A stretch of DNA of 64,000 nucleotides from Kitasatospora sp. NBC_01266 (GCF_036242395.1 NZ_CP108458.1:310001-374000); one strand, 5' to 3'; shown: positions 42,666 through 50,792, counted from the first letter of the stretch. Translations and numbers: made by a program. The notes: a model not told the origin generated them from the letters alone.

Positions 42666-42696
42666 GCGGCAGTTTGGCCGGCGGCCAAACTGCCGC
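42666..42696. promoter_or_regulatory. 31-bp near-perfect palindrome between nitroreductase and NRPS genes
   Basis: GCGGCAGTTTGGCC pairs perfectly with GGCCAAACTGCCGC around a 3-nt centre. It starts 57 bp upstream of the NRPS start and ends 17 bp after the nitroreductase stop. It could be an operator for the NRPS operon or an attenuating or terminating hairpin. There is no T-run on either side, and the symmetric TTTGGCC core looks protein-bound rather than purely structural. Confidence 0.55.
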
Positions 42697-42713
42697 TGCC
42701 CGACCTTCTGGGC

Positions 42714-43262
42714 TCAGCCCCGTTCCCACTGGATCAGGTCCGCCCAGGCCTGCCCGCCGCGACGCCGCATGGGCGGCTGCTGCTGTCGGTCCGGGTGGCC
42801 GAGGCAGATGATCAGCTCGGGGCGCAGGCCTTCGGACAGGTTGAGCAGGGTGCCGACCGCGGCCCGGCTGAACGAGGTGACCGGCCCGGCCCCCAGGCCG
42901 ATGCTGTGCGCCGCGAGCAGCATGGTCGCGGCGGCGGTGCCCACGTCGATGTAGGCACCGGGGTTGGCCGGGCCGAATCCGTAGCTCTCGACGCGCGCCC
43001 AGTCCACGCAGACGACGATGGCGGCCCTCGGGCGCTGCAGCATGCCCGGCGAGACCATCCGCAGAGCGCGCAGCAGCGCGGGACGGGTGACGGCCACGTA
43101 GCGGTGCAGGCGCCGGTTGCCGGCGTGCGGCGCGTAGCGGGCACTGTCGAGGACGGCCTCGAGCTGGCGTCGATCGACCGGTTCCACGGTCATGGCCCGC
43201 ACGACGCGGCGGGTGCGGATCGCCCGGAGCACGGCGTCGCCGGGCCCGGTGGTGTCGTTCAC
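42714..43262 (-). CDS. Nitroreductase-fold protein
   Basis: A 182-aa FMN-binding nitroreductase-like protein: AVLRAIRTRRVVR at the N-terminus, SARYAPHAGNRRLHRYVAV as the FMN-phosphate region, and AAATMLLAAHSIGLGAGPVTSF as the dimer helix. Such proteins use NAD(P)H and FMN to reduce nitro or quinone groups. In peptide and polyketide clusters some instead dehydrogenate heterocycles or amino-acid side chains. The GTG start overlaps the upstream small gene by 4 bp (GTGA). It is probably a tailoring enzyme of the cluster, but the palindrome that follows leaves open whether it is co-transcribed with the NRPS genes. Confidence 0.82.
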   Translation of the reverse strand: MNDTTGPGDAVLRAIRTRRVVRAMTVEPVDRRQLEAVLDSARYAPHAGNRRLHRYVAVTRPALLRALRMVSPGMLQRPRAAIVVCVDWARVESYGFGPANPGAYIDVGTAAATMLLAAHSIGLGAGPVTSFSRAAVGTLLNLSEGLRPELIICLGHPDRQQQPPMRRRGGQAWADLIQWERG

Positions 43263-43582
43263 GGGGTGCTCCCGTCCAGGCCGAGCGAGGTCACCAGGTG
43301 CACGGCCACCGCGCGGCACAGCGCGTCGAGCCGGTCGACGTATCCCTCGGGGTCCCCGGCGCCGACAGCCGTCTCGGCGAAGCCCTGCCGGATGTCGTCC
43401 AGGAACGGGCGCAGCCCGGCGCTCGCCCCGGGCTCGATCAGGTCGGCCAGCCGGCCCGCCGCGGTGAGCAGGCGCAGCGGCGCGTACTCGGCCGCCTCGT
43501 CCAGCTGGGTACGGGCCGCCGTCACCAGGTAGGCGAGGAGTTCGACGGCATCGTCTTCGTCGAGGACGAGAGTTGCGGACAC
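43259..43582 (-). CDS. Small DUF6092-like protein, 107 aa
   Basis: An all-helical-looking acidic protein (DEDDAVELLAYLVTAARTQLDE, then YAPLRLLTAAGRLADLIEP). From memory it resembles the DUF6092 family, which I associate with streptomycete biosynthetic clusters next to nitroreductase-like genes. That assignment is tentative. The GTG at 43582 follows GGAAAGG, and the gene is translationally coupled to the nitroreductase gene. It may be a partner protein of that enzyme. No catalytic motif is visible. Confidence 0.6.
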   Translation of the reverse strand: MSATLVLDEDDAVELLAYLVTAARTQLDEAAEYAPLRLLTAAGRLADLIEPGASAGLRPFLDDIRQGFAETAVGAGDPEGYVDRLDALCRAVAVHLVTSLGLDGSTP

Positions 43583-43697
43583 GGCGGCGCCTTTCCACTC
43601 CGTGGGCCGCCTGCTCCGGCTGTTGCCCGCCGGCACCGGTGGCCGTCCTGAGCATTCTCCCGCCGGCGCGCTCGCGCGGCCCATCGGATCGGTGCCG

Positions 43698-44282
43698 TCA
43701 GTCCGGCTGCGCCTCCTGCTGCGCTGCCGCCCGGCGGGCGCGCAGGGCGCGGACCCGGCCGCGGCTGGCGCAGGCGGGTGAGGGGCACCAGCGCCGGCGG
43801 TCGGCCGGGTCGCTGAAGACCCCCCGGCAGTCGTGCTCGGGGCAGGCCTTGAGCGCGTGGCGCTCGGGTCCGGTGAGCTGGTCGACCGCCTGGCGGGCGA
43901 TCCGGGCCAGCGCGGCGGCGGCCGTGGGCGGGGCGCCGCGCCGCAGGCGCGCGTCGGCGGCGAGGCGGATCGGGTCGTCGTGTGCGGCGAGGAAGGCGCC
44001 GAGAGCGTCGACCGCCTCGGCCGGCGGCGGCTGCTGGGCGACGGTGGCCAGCGCGAGCCGGCGCAGGGTCTCGCGCAGCTGCCAGGCCTGCGCCAGGTCG
44101 CCCGCGCCCACCGGCCGCTCGGGGGCGAGCTCGCTCCGCGCGAACCAGTCGGCGAGGCGCTCGGGGGTGGCGATCCGCTCGACCGGCTCCGGGCTGAAGC
44201 TGCGGCCCCGGGTGGCGAGCAGGTTCAGCCACGTGGCGCCGCAGTCGAAGCGGAAGGCGAGGCGGTCGTCGTCGGCAGGCAT
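43698..44282 (-). CDS. ABATE/CGNR zinc-finger protein (probable regulator)
   Basis: A 194-aa protein with an N-terminal ABATE-like domain (FRFDCGATWLNLLATRG, then LADWFARSEL) and a C-terminal CGNR-type zinc finger: KACPEHDCRGVF, then RRWCPSPACASRGRVRALR. Four Cys residues are in place, but the signature CGNR reads CASR. These proteins are thought to be ligand-responsive DNA-binding regulators. It is divergent from a carboxymuconolactone-decarboxylase-like gene, and two GTAACG palindromes lie in the 97-bp gap, the expected arrangement for a self-regulating local repressor. Confidence 0.85.
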   Translation of the reverse strand: MPADDDRLAFRFDCGATWLNLLATRGRSFSPEPVERIATPERLADWFARSELAPERPVGAGDLAQAWQLRETLRRLALATVAQQPPPAEAVDALGAFLAAHDDPIRLAADARLRRGAPPTAAAALARIARQAVDQLTGPERHALKACPEHDCRGVFSDPADRRRWCPSPACASRGRVRALRARRAAAQQEAQPD

Positions 44283-44291
44283 GAGGAAAGC

Positions 44292-44310
44292 GTAACGCCT
44301 CGGGCGTTAC
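44292..44310. promoter_or_regulatory. Operator candidate 1 (GTAACGCC/GGCGTTAC)
   Basis: Perfect 8-bp arms GTAACGCC and GGCGTTAC around TCG, 10 bp upstream of the CGNR-protein start codon. Its outer half-site matches the second palindrome at 44334. Confidence 0.6.
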
Positions 44311-44333
44311 ATCGTGCTAGCGTGCCGCCATCG

Positions 44334-44352
44334 GTAACGGGTCAGCCGTTAC
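44334..44352. promoter_or_regulatory. Operator candidate 2 (GTAACGG/CCGTTAC)
   Basis: Perfect 7-bp arms GTAACGG and CCGTTAC around GTCAG, 27 bp upstream of the carboxymuconolactone-decarboxylase-like start. Its centre is 42 bp (about four helical turns) from that of the first palindrome, suiting cooperative binding by one regulator. Confidence 0.6.
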
Positions 44353-44379
44353 TCGGCTTTCTTCCGGAGGGACGCACCC

Positions 44380-44859
44380 ATGACGGACCAGCACCAGGGC
44401 CGAACCCAGCACCAGGGCCGGACCCAGGGCCGAACCCAGCACCAGGGCCAGCACCAGGGCCAGTTCGCGCCCGCCACGTTCGACCGGGCCGCCGGCTACG
44501 CCCTGCTGGACGAGTTGCAGGACGCCGCCACCCGCCAGGCCGCGCTGCCCGGCCTGGAGACGCTGGCTCCCGGCTTCGTCGACTGGATCGTCACCGCCCT
44601 GTTCGGCGGCACCTACCAGCGCGACGGCCTGGCGCTGCGCGACCGGCAGCTGCTCAACCTGGCCGCGCTCACCGCACTCGGTGGCGTCGAACCGCAGCTG
44701 GTCGGACACGTGCGCAGCAGCCTGCGGATCGGCATGACCCGCGAGGAGATCGTCGAGAGCCTGGTCCACCTCGCCCCCTACGTCGGCGTCCCGAAGGCGC
44801 TGGCCGGCCTGCGGGCGGCCGGCCAGGCGTTCGCGGCCGTCGCGGCGGCGGAGCGCTGA
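44380..44859 (+). CDS. Carboxymuconolactone decarboxylase-like protein
   Basis: A 159-aa protein. A low-complexity His/Gln/Gly/Arg/Thr leader (residues about 4-28, from a DNA repeat) precedes a CMD/AhpD-fold domain: LETLAPGFVDWIVTALFGG, LRDRQLLNLAALTALGG and EEIVESLVHLAPYVGVPKAL. It lacks the CxxC redox pair of AhpD, so it fits the decarboxylase-like branch. The ATG follows GGAGGGACGCACCC. It is divergent from the CGNR regulator, which probably controls it. The substrate is unknown. Confidence 0.85.
   Translation: MTDQHQGRTQHQGRTQGRTQHQGQHQGQFAPATFDRAAGYALLDELQDAATRQAALPGLETLAPGFVDWIVTALFGGTYQRDGLALRDRQLLNLAALTALGGVEPQLVGHVRSSLRIGMTREEIVESLVHLAPYVGVPKALAGLRAAGQAFAAVAAAER
44389..44463. repeat. 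CAGCACCAGGGCCGAACC-type tandem repeats inside the CMD-like gene
   Basis: Four to five imperfect 15-18-bp units encode the QHQGRTQ-type leader of the protein. The array stays in frame. There are no spacers, so it is not a CRISPR array. Confidence 0.7.
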
Positions 44860-44919
44860 CGCGGCGCCTCCACGACGGCCCTGGGCGACGGTCCCGGGCG
44901 AGGGTCCCGGGCGAGAAGG

Positions 44920-46107
44920 TCAGACGGTCGCCGAACCGGACAGCGCGGCCTGGTAGACGACCCGGGAGAGCCGCTCGTTCTCCGGCGCGGCGCCGCCGGG
45001 GAAGGCGAAGCGGCGCCGGGTGTAGCCGTAGGCCAGGCCGGTCCGGGCGTCGCCGAAGGCGAGTGCGCCGGCCGCGCCGGAGTGCCCGAAGGTGTCCGCG
45101 CCCAGTGCCGGGTAGCCCACACCGAGCGCCTCGAAGCCGAGGCCGAAGGCGGTCAACTCGCCGATCACCAGGTCATGCCCGACCGAGTGGATCCTGGCGA
45201 ACTCGCCAACGGTGTCCGGCTCGAGCAGCGGGCCACGGCCGTTGAACCCGCCCAGCATCGCCGCATACATGCCCGCGATGCCGCGCGCGTTGCCGGCAGC
45301 GCCGATCGAGGCCGGGCTCTTCGCCAGCGAGGCGGGCGAGTTGACGAACCGGACCAGGTCGAAGGAAGGGTCGGCGCTGGTGTTGAAGGCGATCGCGAGC
45401 CGGTTGTAGCGCCCGGGGCGCGGGCCGTCGGCCAGGGCGGCCTGCTGCTCGGCGGTCGGCAGCATCGGCAGCACCTCGCGGTAGCGGTGCTGCTCCGTTT
45501 GCGGCAGCCCGAGGAAGAGGTCGAGACCGTACGGTGCCCGGACCCGCTCCTCGTAGATCTCCTGGACACTGCTGCCGGTCACCCGGCGCACCACCTCGCC
45601 GGTGAGGGCGCCGATCGCGAGCGCGTGGTAACCGTGGCCCGCCCCGGGCTGCCAGAACGGCCGCTGCCCGGCCAGCCGTTCGGCGATGACCCGGTCATCG
45701 GCCAACTCCTCGTCACTGAAGCCGTCCTGCGCGCCGATCACCCCGGACCGGTGCGAGATCAGCTCGCGCAGGGTCACCGCGCCCTTGCCGCCGACCGCGA
45801 ACTGAGGCCAGTAGTCCGCGACCCTGCGATCGAGGTCCAGCACCCCCTCCTGCACCAGCAGGGCCACCACCAGGTGCGCGGCGCCCTTGGTCACCGAGAA
45901 GACCCCGGTCAGCGAGTCGCCGGCAACCTCGCCCGCCCACAGGTCCACCACCAGCCGCCCGTGCTGATAGGCCGCCAGCTGCGCACCCGGATCAACGGGC
46001 TCGGCGGCCGCGAACGCCTCGAACTCCGCCCGCACCGCCTCGAATCCCTCGGCCACGGTCCCGTGCACGACGGCGGTCCCGGCCGCCGCGCTGCTCTCCT
46101 TCGACAT
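44920..46107 (-). CDS. Serine hydrolase of the beta-lactamase family
   Basis: A 395-aa class-C-like serine hydrolase. The catalytic SxxK is SVTK in TGVFSVTKGAAHL. The motif-2 region is GHGYHALAIGALTGE, where Tyr is present but the usual Asn is not. FGHSGAAG near the C-terminus is the HxG-type third motif. There is no signal peptide, so it is cytosolic; these proteins usually act as esterases or D-aminopeptidases rather than antibiotic lactamases. The start at 46107 (MSKESSAA) is chosen over 46137 on the basis of a GGGGGC stretch upstream. It is not clearly part of an operon. Confidence 0.85.
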   Translation of the reverse strand: MSKESSAAAGTAVVHGTVAEGFEAVRAEFEAFAAAEPVDPGAQLAAYQHGRLVVDLWAGEVAGDSLTGVFSVTKGAAHLVVALLVQEGVLDLDRRVADYWPQFAVGGKGAVTLRELISHRSGVIGAQDGFSDEELADDRVIAERLAGQRPFWQPGAGHGYHALAIGALTGEVVRRVTGSSVQEIYEERVRAPYGLDLFLGLPQTEQHRYREVLPMLPTAEQQAALADGPRPGRYNRLAIAFNTSADPSFDLVRFVNSPASLAKSPASIGAAGNARGIAGMYAAMLGGFNGRGPLLEPDTVGEFARIHSVGHDLVIGELTAFGLGFEALGVGYPALGADTFGHSGAAGALAFGDARTGLAYGYTRRRFAFPGGAAPENERLSRVVYQAALSGSATV

Positions 46108-46231
46108 GCCTGCCCCCACTTGATCAGTCGCTTCCACCGGTCCTGATGATCACCGGCACCTGCACAACCCCGGTCCAGGCCGCACAGATTCCCGCCCCGC
46201 GAAGAATTCCTGACGGCCGGCCGACCAGGGA

Positions 46232-46711
46232 TCAGCGCGCTGCCACCTCCTGGCCGGCGGCCAGTTCGGCGTTGGCCCGGGCGGTGACCACGGTCAGCAG
46301 GCGGCCCGCGGTCGCCAGTTCGTCGGCCGAGAAGCCGTCGTACAGCCGAGCGGCGATCTCAGCGGCGGCTGCGCGGATCTCGCGGTTCAGCGCCTGGCCC
46401 GCGTCCGTGAGCCGCAGCCCGTCCCCACCTCCGGCCCCGCGCCCGTCCCCGGGCACGGTCTCCAGCAGCGCCGCACCGGTCAGTTCGGCGATCACCGCCA
46501 GCGCCGTGGCACTGTCGATCTTCAGGGCGCCGGTCATCCGGGCGACCAACTGCTCCCGGCCGATGGCCTCGCCGCTGCCGGCGGTGGCGTTGAGGGCCAG
46601 CGACTGGTGGAAGGTGGTGCCGGTACGGGCCAGCACGCGTTCCAGGACGGCCCGGCTGGCGTAGTGGGCCTGGCCGATGACCTGGCCGTTGACGGTCGGG
46701 GTGGTGGACAT
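46232..46711 (-). CDS. MarR-like winged-helix protein
   Basis: A 159-aa protein with a winged-helix-like core (TTFHQSLALNATAGSG, EQLVARMTGALKIDSATALAVIAELTGAALLE, DGLRLTDAGQALNREIR). The Gly/Asp-rich insert GDGRGAGGGDG would be the wing. It follows a canonical MarR gene with only 2 bp between, so the two are co-transcribed and may form a hetero-pair. It is more divergent than its neighbour. Confidence 0.7.
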   Translation of the reverse strand: MSTTPTVNGQVIGQAHYASRAVLERVLARTGTTFHQSLALNATAGSGEAIGREQLVARMTGALKIDSATALAVIAELTGAALLETVPGDGRGAGGGDGLRLTDAGQALNREIRAAAAEIAARLYDGFSADELATAGRLLTVVTARANAELAAGQEVAAR

Positions 46712-46713
46712 GG

Positions 46714-47181
46714 CTACTCCTTGGTCGGGAATTCGAGCGGCACCTCGAGAAGGACCGCGAGCTCACGGGAGAACGCCTCGGTGCGCTGCCCGCCCAGACC
46801 GCCCAGCGGCTCCAGGAGCTGCTCGTGGAGCTGCCGGACGATCGTGATCGCGCGACCGGTGACCTCGCGGCCATGCGCGGTGAGGGACAACCGCACCGCG
46901 CGGGTGTCGGCTGGGTCCCGGACGCGCTCGATGAGACCGGCGCCCTCCAGGGCGCGGGCCAGCTTCGAGACGTAGAGCGGTTCGAGGCCGGTGTGGTCGG
47001 CGAGTTGGCGCTGGCTGGGCCGCAACCCGGACCTCTCCAGACCGACCAGGGAACCCAACAGCGAGTACTGCGCGTGGGTCAGGCCCAGCGGCCCGACCGC
47101 CCGGTCGACGGCCACCCGCCACTTCATCGACAGACGCCAGACCAGGAAGCCGGGCGTCGAACCCTCGAATGCTGCGCTCAT
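46714..47181 (-). CDS. MarR-family transcriptional regulator
   Basis: A 155-aa MarR protein: LGLTHAQYSLLGSLVGLE, RQLADHTGLEPLYVSKLARALEGAGLIERVRDPADTRAVRLSLTAHG, which is the full recognition helix and wing with the conserved DxR. The start lacks a recognisable ribosome binding site, and TATAGT lies only about 20 bp upstream of it, so the message may be near-leaderless. An AT-rich inverted repeat (47186-47209) overlaps that promoter region and is the likely self-operator. Confidence 0.88.
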   Translation of the reverse strand: MSAAFEGSTPGFLVWRLSMKWRVAVDRAVGPLGLTHAQYSLLGSLVGLERSGLRPSQRQLADHTGLEPLYVSKLARALEGAGLIERVRDPADTRAVRLSLTAHGREVTGRAITIVRQLHEQLLEPLGGLGGQRTEAFSRELAVLLEVPLEFPTKE

Positions 47182-47185
47182 GGCA

Positions 47186-47209
47186 GATACAGTACATGGA
47201 TACTATATC
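47186..47209. promoter_or_regulatory. AT-rich inverted repeat, MarR operator candidate
   Basis: GATACAGTA and TACTATATC form 9-bp arms with one mismatch around a 6-bp centre, ending 5 bp upstream of the MarR start codon. A minus-strand TATAGT (47202-47207) lies inside the repeat, so binding would block the promoter. Confidence 0.55.
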
Positions 47210-47411
47210 CTTGGCTACTAATCCCGCAGGACGCTCGCCCTCGGCGCAGACTGCTCCCTCGAACGGCCGATACCCGCCGCCCCGCCGGGCCGGTGCGCCC
47301 GGGGCGGCGAGCCCGGGCCGTCACGCCGCGTGAGCGCCCCGGGTGGCCCGCACCGGCGGCCTGCCCAAGGCTGAAGGGTGACCGACACCACGCCACGACG
47401 CAGGGGTGCCG

Positions 47412-48941
47412 ATGTTCGACGAGAGTTTTGCGTATCCGCACCACCTGCTGGGCCGCACGGCCCACGCCCGGCACCGGGTCGCCGTGATCGGCGCCGGCGT
47501 CGCGGGCCTGGTCTGCGCGTACGAGCTGCACAGCCGCGGCTTCGAGGTCGCCCTGTACGAGCGCTCCAACCAGCCGGGCGGCCGCGTGCGGACCCACCGG
47601 TTCTGGGACGGCACGCACGCGGACCTCGGCGCGATGCGCATCCCCGGCAACCACCACTGCGTGCTGCACTACGTCCGGCGGTTCAAACTCGCCACCCGCC
47701 CGTTCGTCAACCACAACCCGGCCGCCCTCTACCACCTGCGCGGCCACCGGGCCCGGGTGCACGACGCACACACGCTCTTCCCCGCGTTCGCGCTGCGCCC
47801 CGCCGAACAGCAGTCGCCGGCCGGCCTGCTCGACCGCCTGCTCGGCGCGGTCTGGACCCAGCTCGGCGTCGCCCGGCAACTGCGCGTGCTGGGCGGCCGC
47901 TGGGACGACCCGGCGCTCGAGCCGCTGCTCTCGGTGTCGCTCTGGCAGTTCGTCAGCAAGCACCTCTCCCAGGAGGCCTGGGACCTGGTCGGGCACGCCA
48001 GCGGGCTGACCCACTACGAGCAGTCCTCCCTGCTGGAGGTGCTGGTCGACTACTTCGGCCTGTTCCACACCAGCCAGCTGGAACTGGTCGACGGGACGGA
48101 CACCCTGATCCGTGCCTTCGTCCGCGAACTGCCGCCCGACACGCTCCGGTTGTCCACCCGGGTCGACGAGCTGGCGGTCACCGCGACCGGTGTGACGGTC
48201 CACGGCGCCCGACTGGACCGGCCGTTCACCGACCACGCCGACTTCGCGGTGTGCTGCGTCCCGGCTCCGCTGCTCGAACGGATCACGGTCCGGCCCGGAC
48301 TGCCGCACCCGCAGCGCCACGCCATCCGCGGCATCAGCTACGCCAGCAGCGCCAAGACCCTGCTGCACCTGACCCGGCGCCGGTGGGAGTCGCAGGACGG
48401 GATCTTCGGCGGCGGCAGCTTCACCGACCTGCCGATCCAGCAGTGCTGGTACCCCTCGGACAACGCCCGCCCGGCGGCGCACCGGATCGACGGCCGCGCC
48501 GGCCCGCACTGGGTGGCCCGGGACCGGCAGCGCTCCGAGGAACCCGCGGCCTTGCTGGGCGCCTACCTCTGGGGCGCCAACGCCCGCCGCTTCACCGCCC
48601 TGGCGCCGGCCGACCGCGACCGGCTGGTCCTGGACTGCCTGGAGCAGCTCCACCCCGGCATCCGCGCCGACGTGGACGACATCGTGCACTGGAACTGGGA
48701 CGAACAGGTCGGTACCGGCGGCGCGTTCGCCCACCTCGCACCCGGCGAGCACCTGCGCCACCTGGCCGTGCTGGGCGACCCGCATCCGCTCGGGGACCCG
48801 CGGATCTTCTTCGCCGGCGAGCACCTGTCCGGCGCGCACGCCTGGTGCCAGGGCGCCGCGCAGTCCGCCCTCGCGGCGGTCAGCCGGCTGCTCGACCGCG
48901 GGCGTCACGTCGCGATCGAGCGCACCACGAGGGTGGCATGA
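47412..48941 (+). CDS. Flavin monoamine / L-amino-acid oxidase family protein
   Basis: A 509-aa flavoprotein: RVAVIGAGVAGLVCAYEL (ADP-binding), ERSNQPGGRVRTHRF (the GG doublet motif of amine oxidases) and C-terminal RIFFAGEHLSGAHAWCQGA, which contacts FAD. The family oxidises amines or L-amino acids with oxygen, yielding hydrogen peroxide. ATG 47412 is preceded by AGGGG; a GTG two codons upstream is an alternative. There is no signal peptide. It overlaps the next gene by 4 bp, implying joint function with a glutamate-cysteine-ligase-like amide-forming enzyme. The substrate is unknown. Confidence 0.85.
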   Translation: MFDESFAYPHHLLGRTAHARHRVAVIGAGVAGLVCAYELHSRGFEVALYERSNQPGGRVRTHRFWDGTHADLGAMRIPGNHHCVLHYVRRFKLATRPFVNHNPAALYHLRGHRARVHDAHTLFPAFALRPAEQQSPAGLLDRLLGAVWTQLGVARQLRVLGGRWDDPALEPLLSVSLWQFVSKHLSQEAWDLVGHASGLTHYEQSSLLEVLVDYFGLFHTSQLELVDGTDTLIRAFVRELPPDTLRLSTRVDELAVTATGVTVHGARLDRPFTDHADFAVCCVPAPLLERITVRPGLPHPQRHAIRGISYASSAKTLLHLTRRRWESQDGIFGGGSFTDLPIQQCWYPSDNARPAAHRIDGRAGPHWVARDRQRSEEPAALLGAYLWGANARRFTALAPADRDRLVLDCLEQLHPGIRADVDDIVHWNWDEQVGTGGAFAHLAPGEHLRHLAVLGDPHPLGDPRIFFAGEHLSGAHAWCQGAAQSALAAVSRLLDRGRHVAIERTTRVA

Positions 48942-50323
48942 CCAGCACTCCCGGACCGGGCCGCCCCGGCCCGCCCGCGCTGGACCGCGAGGAGCTGCGC
49001 GCCCCCTTCGCCCGCACCGGCACGCCCGTCGAACGCGTCGGACTGGAGATCGAGAACGGCCTGGTCGACCCGCGGACCGGCCGCGCCGCACGGTACGAGG
49101 GCGCCCGCGGCGTTCGGGCCGTCCTCGCGACGGCGCTCGCCGAGTGGGGCGGCGAACCGCAGACCGACACCGGCCGGCTGACCGGCGTCACCCTGCCCGA
49201 CGGCAGCCAGCTCACCCTGGAGCACGGCGGCCAGCTGGAGTACTCCTCCACCCCGGTCGTCGGCCTGGGCCGGGCGGTGACCGAGGCCGAGGCCGCGCTG
49301 CGCCGGCTGGCGGCGCTGGCCGACCGCTTCGGCCTGGCGCTGCTGCCGGGCGCCCAACTGCCCTTCGAGCAGCTGGACACCGTCTCCTGGGTCCCGATGA
49401 GCCGCGGCGCCGTGATGCGGGACTACTTCGCCCGCACCGGCGAACCGGCCGGCCGGGCCACCACGATCATGTCGATGTCGCTCTCCACCCAGGTGCACCT
49501 GGACCACCTCTCGGCGGCGGACTTCACCCGCAAACTCCGGATGCTGGTCGCGGCTGCCCCGGTGGTCACCGCCCTGCTGGTCAACTCGCCGATCTCCGGC
49601 GGCCGTTCGAACGGGATGCTGTCGCACCGTTCGTACAACTGGCTGCGGATGGACCCTCGGCGGTGCGGCCTCCTGGAGCCCGCACTGCGCCCGGACGTGA
49701 GCGTCGACGATGTCATCGACTGGGCGCTGCGGATTCCGATGATCTACTACCGGACGGCGGACGGCCGCTACCGGCCCGCCCCGGACCGGCCCTTCGCCGA
49801 CCTGCTGACCAGCGGCTTCGACGACGGCTCGACGGTGACCCCGGCCCACTGGGCCGGTCACCTCTCGCAGCTCTGGACGGACGTCCGGGTCCGCCGCACC
49901 TTCGAGTTGCGCAGTGCCGACGGACCGCCCCACCACAGCATCCCGGCCCTGCCCGCCCTGTGGGTCGGGCTCGGCTACCATCCCCCGTCCTGCCAGGCCG
50001 CCTGGCAACTGCTGCGCCACCACACCGCCCGCGAGTACCAGGCCCTGCTGGACTCCCTCCCGTTCGAGGGCCTGCGCGCCCGGCTCGGCGACTCACCGGT
50101 CGCCGAACTCGCCACCGAGCTGCTCCGGCTGGCCCGCGCGGGCCTCACCGCCCAGGTCCGGGCCGGACGCGAACCCCCCGAGGTGCTCGGCCACCTCGAC
50201 CCGCTGGACGAGATCCTCGCCACCGGCCGTACCTTCGCCGAGCAGTGCCTGGCCCGCTGGGAGACCGACCTGCGGGGCGACCCCCGACGATACGTCGCCG
50301 CCTACCGGGTCCAGGCCGAGTAG
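48938..50323 (+). CDS. Glutamate-cysteine ligase family protein (GCS2/EgtA-like)
   Basis: A 461-aa ATP-dependent carboxylate-amine ligase. VERVGLEIENGLVD and LTLEHGGQLEYSS carry the metal- and glutamate-binding residues of the GCS2 fold, and STQVHLDHLSAADF and YNWLRMDPRRCG fit EgtA-like relatives. It would join glutamate or a similar acid to an amine through the gamma-carboxylate. It is coupled to an amine oxidase by an ATGA overlap. No other ergothioneine gene is nearby, so an EgtA role is unlikely here. The pair may make a gamma-glutamyl amide or protect an amine before or after oxidation. Confidence 0.82.
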   Translation: MTSTPGPGRPGPPALDREELRAPFARTGTPVERVGLEIENGLVDPRTGRAARYEGARGVRAVLATALAEWGGEPQTDTGRLTGVTLPDGSQLTLEHGGQLEYSSTPVVGLGRAVTEAEAALRRLAALADRFGLALLPGAQLPFEQLDTVSWVPMSRGAVMRDYFARTGEPAGRATTIMSMSLSTQVHLDHLSAADFTRKLRMLVAAAPVVTALLVNSPISGGRSNGMLSHRSYNWLRMDPRRCGLLEPALRPDVSVDDVIDWALRIPMIYYRTADGRYRPAPDRPFADLLTSGFDDGSTVTPAHWAGHLSQLWTDVRVRRTFELRSADGPPHHSIPALPALWVGLGYHPPSCQAAWQLLRHHTAREYQALLDSLPFEGLRARLGDSPVAELATELLRLARAGLTAQVRAGREPPEVLGHLDPLDEILATGRTFAEQCLARWETDLRGDPRRYVAAYRVQAE

Positions 50324-50340
50324 CCGTCGGAGCGTCCAGG

Positions 50341-50772
50341 TCAGTGGGGCTGGAGCGCGCCGGTCGCGGTGAGAGAGACGGAGGCCTGCCACCAGCCGAA
50401 CGTCCCGCAGGGGCCGTGTTCCTGGTGGTGGACCATGCGCACCCGGCGGCTCACCTGGAGCACCTGCCGCCCGCCCTGGTCCGCGCTGACCGTCACCGTC
50501 ACCGTGCGGTCGGGGTGTCCCCCGACGGGGAGCGGGAACGTACCGGGTCGGATCGTGGCGCCGGACAGCGTCTCGCAGGAGGCGTCGACGCAGGCGCGCG
50601 GAGTCGCCTGCGGGTGCCCGGGCAGCCAGGCCGAGACGTCCAGGAGGACCGAGGGTGCGGGTATCTCCGCTCCCGCGCAGGTGACCGTTCCGTTGAGCCC
50701 GGCGCAGCCGACGACCGCGCCCAGCACGGCGACCGCCGCGACGGCCGGCCCCGCCCCCCGATACCGCCTCAT
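50341..50772 (-). CDS. Small lipoprotein, 143 aa
   Basis: Signal peptide MRRYRGAGPAVAAVAVLG followed by a lipobox-like VVGC (Cys near residue 23). The mature part is about 120 residues with four further Cys, Pro-rich loops and beta-like segments (RTVTVTVSADQGG, then SVSLTATGAL). It is convergent with the ligase gene. I do not recognise the family; it is probably anchored on the outer membrane face. Confidence 0.7.
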   Translation of the reverse strand: MRRYRGAGPAVAAVAVLGAVVGCAGLNGTVTCAGAEIPAPSVLLDVSAWLPGHPQATPRACVDASCETLSGATIRPGTFPLPVGGHPDRTVTVTVSADQGGRQVLQVSRRVRMVHHQEHGPCGTFGWWQASVSLTATGALQPH

Positions 50773-50792
50773 GTCCGCTCATTGAACCGGCG

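Noticed and set aside
44389..44463. Possible CRISPR-like array
   Set aside because: The units are contiguous and in frame within a coding region, with no spacers and no cas genes in the window.
48938..50323. Assignment as ergothioneine EgtA
   Set aside because: No egtB, egtC, egtD or egtE is nearby, and the partner is an amine oxidase, so only the family call is kept.
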